A stretch of 64,000 nt of DNA from positions 234,205 to 298,204 of the forward strand of contig JARYMF010000004.1 in assembly GCA_029907255.1 (NCBI GenBank), in the 5' to 3' direction. How positions within the stretch are numbered: position 1 is the first letter of the stretch; every line of letters begins with the position of its first letter. Below are positions 26,087-33,984 of this stretch, piece after piece. The stretch is from Armatimonadota bacterium. Its GTDB lineage: Bacteria; Armatimonadota; UBA5829; DTJY01. Both the position numbers and the translations under genes were made by a program. The notes under the pieces are model-generated. The model searched no databases. It was given only the letters and a program-made list of their open reading frames with translations, and was not told where the DNA came from.

Positions 26087-28042
26087 TTGGACAAAGCAAA
26101 AACTCCTAAGTACGGCATCAGGTTCCGAGCAATCCTCCTCGGCCTGATTCTCGTGCCGTTTAACTGCTACTGGGTTACAATCACCGAAATCAAATGGTGT
26201 AGCAACGACAGCACCTGTGTTTCCTTATTTATGACAGTCGTTTTTCTCCTCTTCGTCTTAACCATTGCCAACATCCTTATCGCTAAGCGCTTCCCTAGCC
26301 TAACGCTGAACCAGGGCGAGCTGATGGTGGTCTACATTATGCTCAGCATTTCGACCGCCATGTGTGGCCATGATATGATGGGCAATCTCCTTCCAAATAT
26401 CACAAATGTCTTTTGGTTTGACAATCCACAAAATGACTGGCAGAAATTCCACCGCTACATCCCAAAATGGTTTGCAGTTCGAGATAAAGAAGTGCTAAGA
26501 GGGTTTTACGAAGGCAACTCGACATTCTATACAAAGGAACACATCCTAGCATGGCTCACACCAATCGCCGTTTGGGGCACGTTCATGGTTGTGATTGCTT
26601 TTACACTCCTCTGCATTAACGTAATTGTCCGCAAGCAGTGGAGTGACCGCGAGCGCCTAAGCTTTCCGATAATTCAAATGCCGCTCGAAATGACCAAAGA
26701 AGGAGGCCAGTCAGGTTTTTTCAAAAACAAATTCCTCTGGATTGGCTTCATTATTCCAGTACTAATCGAAACGCTAAACAACCTGAACTTCTTCTATCCA
26801 TCCGTGCCCTATATCCAAATTAAGGTCTACAACATAGGACAGTTCATCCAGAATCGCCCATGGAACGGCGTCGGTTGGTTCCCGATTTCCTTCTACCCCT
26901 TCGCAATCGGGCTGACTTTCTTCCTGCCCGCGGATTTGTCATTTAGCTGTTGGTTTTTTTACTTATTCCGCAAAATGCTTGACGTTTTTGCGGTCGCAAT
27001 GGGTTGGCGCGATGCCGGCGCAAGCCCAGCAATGCAAAGGTTTCCGTACTTCGCCGAGCAAGCAGATGGAGCATGGATAATTCTAGCACTAATAATGGTG
27101 TATGGAAGTCGGAACTACCTTCGGGAGGTTATAAAGCGCGCACTTGGACAAGAGTCCGAAATCGACGATTCGACCGAGCCTATGTCATACCGAACAGCCT
27201 TCATAGGAATCGGCTTCGGATTGGCGTTTCTCTATATATTTTGCATTCTTGCTGGCGCATCACCATTTGTCCCAGTGGTTTTCTTTGCACTATACTTTAT
27301 CGTGGCAATCGCCATCACACGCATTCGCGCAGAACTCGGCCCACCTGCACATGAATTGAACTTTTACCGGCCCGAAGAGATAATGACGGCTGCCTTCGGG
27401 ACCCAAGCCCTCGGGATAAGAAATCTCACCATAATAAGCTACTTCTATTGGTTCAACCGCGGCTACCGAAACCTTGTTGCGCCTCATCAACTCGAAGCTT
27501 TCAAAATCGGCGAGGTATGCAAATCAAGTGGCCGCAAGCTTACAGTAATAATAATGGTTGCTGTTGTGCTGGGCATTTTATCAACTTTTTGGTCACTCCT
27601 CCATATGTACTATATTAATGGGGCTGCAACTGCCAAGATCATTGCTGGCTATCGGACGAGTATCGGAAGCTATGCCTTCGATAGGCTGAACAGCTGGGTG
27701 TTAAACCCCAAGAAACCAGATGGCGCGGCACTGACTGCAATGGTTTCTGGCGGTGCATTTGCCATATTCTTGACAATTATGAAATCGCGCTTTCTCTGGT
27801 GGCCATTCCATCCTATTGGCTATGGGCTTGCAGTAAGTTATGCGATGGATTACTTTTGGTTTACTGCATTCATCGGCTGGTTTTGCAAGGTCCTTACACT
27901 CCGATATGGCGGAATCAAGCTTTATCGGACACTTCTTCCGTTCTTTATGGGCCTTATTCTCGGAGATTATGTCATCGCCAGCACCTGGACACTAATTGGG
28001 TGGGCACTAGGCATACCAATATACAGGCAGTTCATTTTCTAG
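26087..28042 (+). CDS. Large polytopic membrane protein, DUF6785 type
   Basis: A 651-residue integral membrane protein with about twelve or more hydrophobic segments, for example AILLGLILVPFNCYWVTI, YIFCILAGASPFVPVVFFAL and VTVIIMVAVVLGILSTF. It matches the DUF6785/DUF6784 membrane family, which is distantly related to oligopeptide transporters. A soluble loop sits near residues 110-150 (NDWQKFHRYIPKWFAVRD). Start is TTG with AGGA six bases upstream; the upstream TTG lies in the -10 box. It is alone in its transcription unit and divergent from etfBA. Substrate unknown; a transporter role is an inference. Confidence 0.75.
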   Translation: MDKAKTPKYGIRFRAILLGLILVPFNCYWVTITEIKWCSNDSTCVSLFMTVVFLLFVLTIANILIAKRFPSLTLNQGELMVVYIMLSISTAMCGHDMMGNLLPNITNVFWFDNPQNDWQKFHRYIPKWFAVRDKEVLRGFYEGNSTFYTKEHILAWLTPIAVWGTFMVVIAFTLLCINVIVRKQWSDRERLSFPIIQMPLEMTKEGGQSGFFKNKFLWIGFIIPVLIETLNNLNFFYPSVPYIQIKVYNIGQFIQNRPWNGVGWFPISFYPFAIGLTFFLPADLSFSCWFFYLFRKMLDVFAVAMGWRDAGASPAMQRFPYFAEQADGAWIILALIMVYGSRNYLREVIKRALGQESEIDDSTEPMSYRTAFIGIGFGLAFLYIFCILAGASPFVPVVFFALYFIVAIAITRIRAELGPPAHELNFYRPEEIMTAAFGTQALGIRNLTIISYFYWFNRGYRNLVAPHQLEAFKIGEVCKSSGRKLTVIIMVAVVLGILSTFWSLLHMYYINGAATAKIIAGYRTSIGSYAFDRLNSWVLNPKKPDGAALTAMVSGGAFAIFLTIMKSRFLWWPFHPIGYGLAVSYAMDYFWFTAFIGWFCKVLTLRYGGIKLYRTLLPFFMGLILGDYVIASTWTLIGWALGIPIYRQFIF

Positions 28043-28244
28043 ATTAATATTTCAGAAATCAAATCCTACTAAAACACAAATGGTCAAGGCTCAGCTTTCT
28101 TCTTGTAATGTGGCAAGTAATTTAAGAGGGTAAATCAGAAAATTACGCGATGAAAAGTATTCTTGGAAGTTACAGACTTAATGCTTGCAGACATAATTTG
28201 AACTCACAGAAAGCAACGCAACCTCGAAACTAATAACCTGTGCT

Positions 28245-29438
28245 TTACCAATCCAGATACCTATTTTGAGGTATTTCCCAGCCTTCCGGGTAGATTAGGT
28301 AAACAGTGCCTTTTGAACCTTCCTCAGTAAGCCAAGAAGCTTCGAAATTCGACCGAGGGAAAACTTTGCGCACACATTCTCCCTTGTCAAGGAAAGTGTA
28401 TGGGTCATTAAAAATAGGATCCCCTTCCTCAGTAAAGCCGCGGATTACCATCAAATGGCCCATGTCCCGACCTGCTTTTCCACGGAGGATATTATAATCA
28501 AGGCTAACGATTACTGGAACATCTTTAGCAATCCACTGCTCAATCTGAGATACACTCGAAAGCCTCGTGACATATGCCTTAAGGCCGCCGAACTCCGCAG
28601 CGTACGCTGTATTGAAAGTCCAATTGCCTGTTCCACCCCAACCCTTGTCATAAATGCCATCAACCGCTGTTTGGAGCGGCACAGAAAGTTTGGGGCGTCC
28701 AAGCTTCTGTGCCCACCAATCGAGCACCATCGCAGTCGAAGTAGCGCTGCAAAACCGATAGCCTTCGGGAACAGTGAGCTGGGAGCGCTCGGGAACAAGG
28801 AGGTCCTTCCCCCAAACTTCTCGGTGTTTCCTGAGCCTACCAGGGCGAGAATCTTTGGCAAGAGCATGAACTGCAAGCATCTTAAGAATTGGATAAGTCT
28901 TTCCATCCCTCGTTGAAAGCTCCGCCAAAACCCGAAACGCATCGGCAGGTTTTGTAATAAACAGCGTATCGGATTCCATCCTTGCAAACATATCTTTTTG
29001 CAGTCTGAGGCTAGTTCGAAAGTCAGCGCGGGATTCACGACTCCAGATGGCAACAGTAAACCTTTTGCTCCAAACGCCAGCTGAGCGCGTCTGCACGTAC
29101 ACCCGCAGATAGCTTCCCAACGGAGTAACTGCATTCCAAGAAACAATAATCTCACTGCAAGGGAAGCCGATTTCTATCACGGGTGATTCTATCAAAGCCG
29201 ATGGATATGGATTATCAATTGGTGAGGAAGCAAGAGTTTTGATGTTTTTGTTGCCATCCTCAGCAAATTTAGCTTCGACTCCGCCAACGGCTGAGTTCCA
29301 CCTAGCATGGGTAAGCCAAAACGACTCAAAATCTTTCTTATTTTCAAACTTAAACAGCTTTCTTCCCCCAACAATGCCCGCCTGGCTGGTCATGGAAATC
29401 AAAAAGATAAGCGTCGTTGTCAATAATACATGTTTCAT
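28245..29438 (-). CDS. Exported C39-like papain-fold peptidase
   Basis: A 397-residue protein with a signal peptide (MKHVLLTTTLIFLISMTSQA). Its N-terminal half is a beta-rich region without a recognised domain. The C-terminal half is a Peptidase_C39_2-type domain with the catalytic Cys in GYRFCSATSTAMVLDWW (about residue 230), His in MGHLMVIRGF (about 328) and Asp in IFNDPYTF (about 345). Such proteins cleave or bind peptides outside the membrane. The upstream 35 codons of a longer ORF are read as leader, because the signal peptide begins at the chosen ATG. No ABC transporter is adjacent, unlike bacteriocin-type C39 enzymes. Confidence 0.82.
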   Translation of the reverse strand: MKHVLLTTTLIFLISMTSQAGIVGGRKLFKFENKKDFESFWLTHARWNSAVGGVEAKFAEDGNKNIKTLASSPIDNPYPSALIESPVIEIGFPCSEIIVSWNAVTPLGSYLRVYVQTRSAGVWSKRFTVAIWSRESRADFRTSLRLQKDMFARMESDTLFITKPADAFRVLAELSTRDGKTYPILKMLAVHALAKDSRPGRLRKHREVWGKDLLVPERSQLTVPEGYRFCSATSTAMVLDWWAQKLGRPKLSVPLQTAVDGIYDKGWGGTGNWTFNTAYAAEFGGLKAYVTRLSSVSQIEQWIAKDVPVIVSLDYNILRGKAGRDMGHLMVIRGFTEEGDPIFNDPYTFLDKGECVRKVFPRSNFEASWLTEEGSKGTVYLIYPEGWEIPQNRYLDW

Positions 29439-29468
29439 ACTTTTCACCAACGGATATGTTAATCCGCA

Positions 29469-29527
29469 AAAGTCGGGCTTCCTGCAAAAAGCCTTTGATC
29501 TTGCAAAACCCGACTTTCCTGTCGCTC
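29469..29527 (-). repeat. Inverted repeat in the leader of the C39-like gene
   Basis: AAAGTCGGG (29469-29477) and CCCGACTTT (29519-29527) are perfectly complementary, 41 bases apart, just upstream of the start codon. A second partly complementary GCAAAA pair sits inside. No function can be assigned. Confidence 0.4.
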
Positions 29528-29640
29528 CCGAATGCACTCGCAAAAGGCACCCTCAGCTGGAACACAACGCTACCTTTGGTTCTAGCCAGGATGTAACCAG
29601 AATTCGAAATTAAATTTTGTGGGAAATAAGAACCTTGTAA

Positions 29641-29649
29641 TGATATAAT
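29641..29649 (+). promoter_or_regulatory. Extended -10 promoter for ychF
   Basis: TGATATAAT matches the extended -10 consensus (TGnTATAAT) and lies about 40 bases before the ychF start. No good -35 box is at the proper distance, as expected for extended -10 promoters. Confidence 0.55.
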
Positions 29650-29687
29650 AGAATAAGCTCTAGAGTCAGACTCTTTAGGATCACGTA

Positions 29688-30764
29688 ATGGTTTCATGTG
29701 GCATTGTCGGATTGCCTAACGTCGGCAAGACAACTTTTTTCAATGCAATAACACGCGCTAGTGCGGAAGTCTCAAACTATCCGTTCACTACTGTTGGCAA
29801 AAACGAAGCAATCGTTCCCGTTCCCGACGCACGCCTAGACGATTTAAAGATTATTGCAGAACAGGAAGAAGCTCGTCCGGCTACTTTCCGCCTGGTTGAT
29901 ATCGCAGGCTTAGTCCGCGGCGCCAGCAAAGGCGAGGGCCTTGGTAACGAGTTCCTTGGCTATATTCGAAATGTAGATGCAATAATCCAAGTTCTGAGGT
30001 GCTTCGAGGCACCGCACATTTCCCACGTGGAAGGAGAACCAGACCCTATTCGCGATCTTGAGATTATTGATACCGAGCTTCGACTCGCAGACCTCGTTGT
30101 GCTCGACCGAAGGCTAGACAAAATTGGCAAGAACCCAAGTCTAAAAGAGCAAAAAGAAGAACGTGAGGCGTTGCTAGCTATCTTCGACGCCTTAAATTCC
30201 GGAAAAAACTTACGAAGCGGAGTGGTTGCCCCCGAATTAATGTCAAAAGCCGGCCCCCTAAATCTCCTGTCGGCAAAGCCACGAATGCTAGTGGCGAACA
30301 TTGGGGACCAATGCGAGAATGAGTACCTTCTACGTCTTCGAGAATGGGCAAAGGAGCACGGGGAACTGCTATATGAGCTCCCATGCAAATTAGCCTGCGA
30401 TTTAGCAGAACTTTCACCAGAAGAGGCTGAGGAGTTTGCGAACGAGTTTGGAATGCCTACAAATGCCCTTGCAGAGATTTTAATTGCAGCATACCGGCTT
30501 CTTGACCTTATCACTTTCTACACAATTGTCGGGAGATGTGTAACTGCATGGCCAATACGCCGGGGGTCGGATGCCTATCACGCTGCCGGAATGATACACA
30601 AAGATATCCAGAAAGGCTTCATAAAAGCCGAAGTCGTCTCTTACGAAGACCTCAAAGCCTCAGGCTCATGGGCAAATGCGCGGCATCTTGGAAAAATTAG
30701 ATTAGAAGGCAGGGAATATATACTTCAAGACGGAGACATTGTCTTCTTCAAGTTTTCAGCCTAG
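29688..30764 (+). CDS. ychF: Redox-regulated ATPase YchF
   Basis: A 358-residue Obg-family P-loop protein that binds ATP and associates with ribosomes. CGIVGLPNVGKTTFFNAITRA is the Walker A region, SNYPFTTVGKNEAIVPVPD the switch I region and LVDIAGLVRGASKGEGLGN the Walker B/G3 region. The C-terminal TGS domain includes FYTIVGRCVTAWPIRRG and GDIVFFKF. Length and order are standard for YchF. Confidence 0.96.
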   Translation: MVSCGIVGLPNVGKTTFFNAITRASAEVSNYPFTTVGKNEAIVPVPDARLDDLKIIAEQEEARPATFRLVDIAGLVRGASKGEGLGNEFLGYIRNVDAIIQVLRCFEAPHISHVEGEPDPIRDLEIIDTELRLADLVVLDRRLDKIGKNPSLKEQKEEREALLAIFDALNSGKNLRSGVVAPELMSKAGPLNLLSAKPRMLVANIGDQCENEYLLRLREWAKEHGELLYELPCKLACDLAELSPEEAEEFANEFGMPTNALAEILIAAYRLLDLITFYTIVGRCVTAWPIRRGSDAYHAAGMIHKDIQKGFIKAEVVSYEDLKASGSWANARHLGKIRLEGREYILQDGDIVFFKFSA

Positions 30765-30828
30765 ATATCCAAAATATAATAATGGCAAACAATCAAAGGT
30801 TTCACATTTCACGATATCGAAAAAACAA

Positions 30829-30857
30829 TTGACTATACAGCTTTGGCATGCTAAAAT
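30829..30857 (+). promoter_or_regulatory. Promoter of the trpF-like gene
   Basis: TTGACT (30829-30834) and TAAAAT (30852-30857) are separated by 17 bases. The start would be about 30864, leaving a roughly 155-base leader before the coding region. Confidence 0.65.
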
Positions 30858-31017
30858 ATCACAACCGTTGGGTTGCTTCAGGCAAATTGCCAACCTGGAG
30901 CCTACGAGGCAATGAAGCACACACCTATGTCCTATAATCCCCATATAGGCGCGGATAAATGTGCCATCTTAGCCCTCTCGAGAATTTTCATTGAACTATC
31001 GAAAGGAGCCCAAACCC

Positions 31018-31731
31018 ATGCCACACAATTCGACGCTTGGCGCCTACCGACTTGACTTTGTCAAGATCTGCGGTATCACAAGCGCCGAGGACCGCGATCT
31101 CGTTGCAGAGGCCGGTGCAGATTACTTTGGTGTACTCATTGATGTAGCTTACTCCCCACGCTCGATTTCTCTAACGCAAGCTGGAAAGCTCTTCAAATCT
31201 CCACCCATCCCCGGTGTAGCTCTTGTATTCAACAACAGCCTGGATCGCATCCGCAAAATCGTAGATGAGCTCAACCCCTTTGCAATCCAGCTTCTCGGCA
31301 ATGAGCCTCCAGAATTCATTGCCACTTTGAAAAGCGCCTTGGACTGTAGGATTTGGAAGTGCCTCCACCTTCCTCCAAAAGGCCATGGAGCAGTGGATCT
31401 TGAGTTTTTAATTACGCTCGCAGAAGACCTCGAAAACTCAGGGGTCGATGCAATCGCCGTAGATACGCTTGATACTACCGGCACTAAAACAATGCTTGGC
31501 GGTACGGGCATGGTTGGCGATTGGAATGCAATACGAGCCCTTCTCAAAGACAGAACGGTCCCTGGCATATTGGCTGGCGGAATAAACGACGGAAATGTCA
31601 TTATGGCATTGCAGGCAGTTCGGCCAAATGGAATAGACGTCTGCACAGGCGTGGAATCCTCAATTGGGAAAAAAGACCCTGCCAAGCTCAACCGTCTTTT
31701 CAGTGTTCTTGAGCCTTATAGAAGCAGCTAG
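31018..31731 (+). CDS. trpF: Phosphoribosylanthranilate isomerase-like protein
   Basis: A 237-residue TIM-barrel protein of the PRAI family, which catalyses the third step of tryptophan synthesis. FVKICGITSAEDRDLVAEAGADYFGVL and GILAGGINDGNVIMALQ with GIDVCTGVESS match family hallmarks, including the catalytic Cys in KICG and the Asp in DTLD. It is divergent in the middle. No other trp gene is near, so it is a stand-alone copy. Start ATG follows AAAGGAG at nine bases; a longer reading in frame is rejected. Confidence 0.82.
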   Translation: MPHNSTLGAYRLDFVKICGITSAEDRDLVAEAGADYFGVLIDVAYSPRSISLTQAGKLFKSPPIPGVALVFNNSLDRIRKIVDELNPFAIQLLGNEPPEFIATLKSALDCRIWKCLHLPPKGHGAVDLEFLITLAEDLENSGVDAIAVDTLDTTGTKTMLGGTGMVGDWNAIRALLKDRTVPGILAGGINDGNVIMALQAVRPNGIDVCTGVESSIGKKDPAKLNRLFSVLEPYRSS

Positions 31732-31785
31732 AAACAGTAAATTTCAGCTACATCAGTCCTGGGGGCTAAGAATGCAAAATCCACG

Positions 31786-31814
31786 TTGAAAACCTGATGC
31801 TCTTGTGCTATACT
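31786..31814 (+). promoter_or_regulatory. Promoter of the small membrane protein gene
   Basis: TTGAAA (31786-31791) and TATACT (31809-31814) with a 17-base spacer; TG at 31806-31807 makes an extended -10. Good match. Confidence 0.7.
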
Positions 31815-31891
31815 AGCTAAGCATAACAATATAGGTACTCGCAACAAACTCTAAACACTGATTAGAGTTATCCATGTGTGGTGGTTTTTAC

Positions 31892-32305
31892 ATGGATGAT
31901 TACGGTCAATCAAGCCTAGGATTTGAAGAAAACGTCGTTGCAGTAGCATCGTATTTTTATCTTCTCGGCTTTATCATCCTTATACTTGAGAAAAAAAGCC
32001 ATTTTGTCCGTTTTCATGCCCTTCAATCAACGTTCGGGTTCACATTTTTAACACTTCTGCTAATTACCATCAAATGCATACCAGCCCTCTCTTTTCTTTG
32101 GTGGCTACCTGGGCTCTCAATGCTCTTATTCGCAGGCACTTCTATGCTTAAGGCTTATTACGGCGAGGAGCACAAAATGCCACTTGTAGGGCGACTGGCA
32201 TTTGGGTTGGTTTACGACACAAGAAGTGAGGAAGAAGACATCCTCGCTGCAGAGGAATCGAACGAAGAGACTACTAACGTCAAAACCGCGGGCACAGTTT
32301 CTTGA
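31892..32305 (+). CDS. Small membrane protein, DUF4870-like
   Basis: A 137-residue protein with three hydrophobic segments (around residues 15-32, 45-65 and 68-85) and the FVRFHALQSTFGF motif typical of DUF4870/YukC-like small membrane proteins. The C-terminus is acidic and soluble (SEEEDILAAEESNEE). I chose the ATG behind GGTGG; an upstream ATG adds six residues. The tRNA cluster promoter overlaps its stop codon. Function unknown. Confidence 0.7.
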   Translation: MDDYGQSSLGFEENVVAVASYFYLLGFIILILEKKSHFVRFHALQSTFGFTFLTLLLITIKCIPALSFLWWLPGLSMLLFAGTSMLKAYYGEEHKMPLVGRLAFGLVYDTRSEEEDILAAEESNEETTNVKTAGTVS

Positions 32306-32329
32306 CATTAGTTCGAATTGTGGTATAAT
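32302..32329 (+). promoter_or_regulatory. Strong promoter of the tRNA cluster
   Basis: Perfect TTGACA (32302-32307), a 16-base spacer and perfect TATAAT (32324-32329) with TG for an extended -10. The -35 box overlaps the stop codon of the preceding gene. Transcription would begin about 20 bases before tRNA-Gly. Confidence 0.9.
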
Positions 32330-32358
32330 ACATTTACACAGAGCAAAGCTATTAAAAT

Positions 32359-32434
32359 GCGGGAGTAGCTCAGTTGGTAGAGCGCTAGCCTTCCAAGCTG
32401 GATGTCGCGGGTTCGATCCCCGTCTCCCGCTCCA
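32359..32434 (+). tRNA. tRNA-Gly(TCC)
   Basis: A 76-base cloverleaf. Acceptor GCGGGAG pairs with CTCCCGC, CCA is encoded and the discriminator is T. The anticodon stem CTAGC/GCTGG encloses the loop CTTCCAA, with anticodon TCC at 32392-32394. The T loop is GGTTCGATCC. First gene of the cluster. Confidence 0.97.
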
Positions 32435-32447
32435 TCAATTCGAAAGC

Positions 32448-32477
32448 AAGCACCGATAGGTGGAAGGTGCTTTTTTC
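32448..32477 (+). terminator. Terminator-like hairpin between tRNA-Gly and tRNA-Arg
   Basis: AAGCACC (32448-32454) pairs with GGTGCTT (32466-32472), followed by a T-run to 32476. It may end a fraction of transcripts after tRNA-Gly, or serve as a processing signal, since no separate promoter is seen for tRNA-Arg. Confidence 0.65.
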
Positions 32478-32488
32478 TTTGCAAATGG

Positions 32489-32564
32489 GCCCCCGTAGCT
32501 CAGGGGACAGAGCAACTGCCTTCTAAGCAGTGGGCCACAGGTTCGAATCCTGTCGGGGGCGCCA
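32489..32564 (+). tRNA. tRNA-Arg(TCT)
   Basis: Acceptor GCCCCCG pairs with CGGGGGC, with encoded CCA. The anticodon stem ACTGC/GCAGT encloses CTTCTAA, giving anticodon TCT at 32522-32524. The T arm reads ACAGGTTCGAATCCTGT. Confidence 0.97.
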
Positions 32565-32574
32565 CGTAGGTCGC

Positions 32575-32652
32575 GGCGGGAATAGCTCAGCCGGTTAGAG
32601 CGCCAGGTTGTGGCCCTGGAGGTCGTGGGTTCGAATCCCATTTCTCGCCCCA
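32575..32652 (+). tRNA. tRNA-His(GTG)
   Basis: The base at 32575 is the extra G(-1) that pairs with C73, the tRNA-His hallmark. The acceptor is GCGGGAA against TTCTCGC, and CCA is encoded. Anticodon GTG at 32610-32612 lies in the loop of stem CCAGG/CCTGG. Confidence 0.96.
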
Positions 32653-32661
32653 TCAATATAC

Positions 32662-32693
32662 GATAAGGCTCGTCCGCTCGGACGGGCCTTATC
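32662..32693 (+). terminator. Terminator hairpin after the tRNA cluster
   Basis: GATAAGGC-T-CGTCC pairs with GGACG-G-GCCTTATC, about 14 base pairs with one G-T wobble and a four-base loop. The following sequence, AATTAAT, is only weakly U-rich. Position and strength suggest it ends the tRNA transcript. Confidence 0.6.
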
Positions 32694-32820
32694 AATTAAT
32701 ATGACGGCAAAAAGCAATCCGAAACCAGATATTTTGCCAACCAACTTGCGCAAATTCGATGGCACGGCTCTGATAAATTGTTCACTGCTATGCATGAATG
32801 TAACAATTTCAAACACACCC

Positions 32821-32849
32821 TTGCCCTTATAGGCAAAATCATTTATAGT
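32821..32849 (+). promoter_or_regulatory. Possible promoter of pheA
   Basis: TTGCCC and TATAGT with a 17-base spacer, about 40 bases upstream of the pheA start. Moderate match only. Confidence 0.4.
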
Positions 32850-32887
32850 AATGTTGCTAAAGCTAATTAGTAGCCGCGGGGAAGTCC

Positions 32888-33952
32888 ATGGACATAGCAA
32901 GCATAAGGAAACAAATAGACAAAATCGACCAGCAAATCCTTGAACTATTGAACAAGCGTGCTGAGCTCGCCCTTGAGATTGGCAAATACAAGGCAAAGAT
33001 GAAGAAAAGCACTTTCGCACCTGAGCGCGAACGACAAGTGCTTACAAAGCTAATTCAGGCGAATACTGGGCCATTGCCAAACTCAGCTGTGCAGGCAATC
33101 TATCGCGAAATAATCTCAGCCTCAAGAGCACTCGAGAAACCGCTAACAATTGCCTATTGGGGGCCACCTGCCACCAACACTCATATGGCAGCCATAAGCA
33201 AGTTTGGCTCATCATGCTCTTTCGTCTCAATGGATACCATACCAGATGTATTTAGCGAGGTCGAGCGCGAACGAGCCGACTTCGGCGTTGTCCCTATTGA
33301 AAACTCAACCGAAGGGGTTATAAACCACACGCTAGACACATTCTTGCAGTCAAAGTTGAAGATTTGCTCGGAGGTCTACCTTCCAATCACCCACAACCTA
33401 TTATCTTTGGCTGAGGACCTTTCAGAGATAAAGTGCGTTTACTCAATTCCCACGGCAGTTGCACAGTGTCGAAATTGGTTAAGGGCAAATCTTCCAAACG
33501 CAGAAATTAAAGAAGTGTCAACAACTGCCAAAGCCGCCCAAATCTGCGCAACTGAAAAGGGCTCAGCAGCAATAGCCACAAGCTTAGCAGCTGAGTATTA
33601 CGGCCTTAAAATACTGGCAGAACATATCGAAGATAATCCCCAAAACCGAACCCGCTTCCTCGTCGTTGGCTACAACGAGCCTGCACCGAGCGGAAAGGAC
33701 AAAACATCACTTATGTTCTCAGTCGCACACAAAGCTGGCTCGCTTTTCCGCGCATTGAGTGCATTCGAGAAATACGACATTAATCTCACAATGATTGAAT
33801 CGCGCCCGACAAAACTCACGCCATGGGAATACGTCTTCTTTGTGGACTGCCAGGGTCATTTCAAAGACGCGCCAATTCAAAAAGCTTTGAATGCGCTAAA
33901 GGAGTACACACTGTTCGTTACGGTGCTTGGGTCGTACCCCGAAGCTGAATAA
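32888..33952 (+). CDS. pheA: Bifunctional chorismate mutase/prephenate dehydratase
   Basis: A 354-residue enzyme of phenylalanine synthesis. Residues 1-85 are an AroQ-type chorismate mutase (RKQIDKIDQQILELLNKRAELALEIGKYK). The prephenate dehydratase domain, about residues 95-275, carries DFGVVPIENSTEGVINHT and the NRTRFLVVG motif. A C-terminal ACT domain (KAGSLFRALSAFEKYDINLTMIESRP) gives feedback control by phenylalanine. The order is the standard P-protein. Start ATG follows GGGGAAG. Confidence 0.95.
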   Translation: MDIASIRKQIDKIDQQILELLNKRAELALEIGKYKAKMKKSTFAPERERQVLTKLIQANTGPLPNSAVQAIYREIISASRALEKPLTIAYWGPPATNTHMAAISKFGSSCSFVSMDTIPDVFSEVERERADFGVVPIENSTEGVINHTLDTFLQSKLKICSEVYLPITHNLLSLAEDLSEIKCVYSIPTAVAQCRNWLRANLPNAEIKEVSTTAKAAQICATEKGSAAIATSLAAEYYGLKILAEHIEDNPQNRTRFLVVGYNEPAPSGKDKTSLMFSVAHKAGSLFRALSAFEKYDINLTMIESRPTKLTPWEYVFFVDCQGHFKDAPIQKALNALKEYTLFVTVLGSYPEAE

Positions 33953-33984
33953 AGGCAGGCTGATTCTCAGCTTGAATCCCGTTT

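Noticed and set aside
29469..29527. Transposon end repeats
   Set aside because: The repeat is single, short and has no transposase or target duplication nearby.
30864..31017. Riboswitch or T-box before trpF
   Set aside because: No T-box core, no Trp-rich leader peptide and no riboswitch class I could match by eye; kept only as an unassigned leader.
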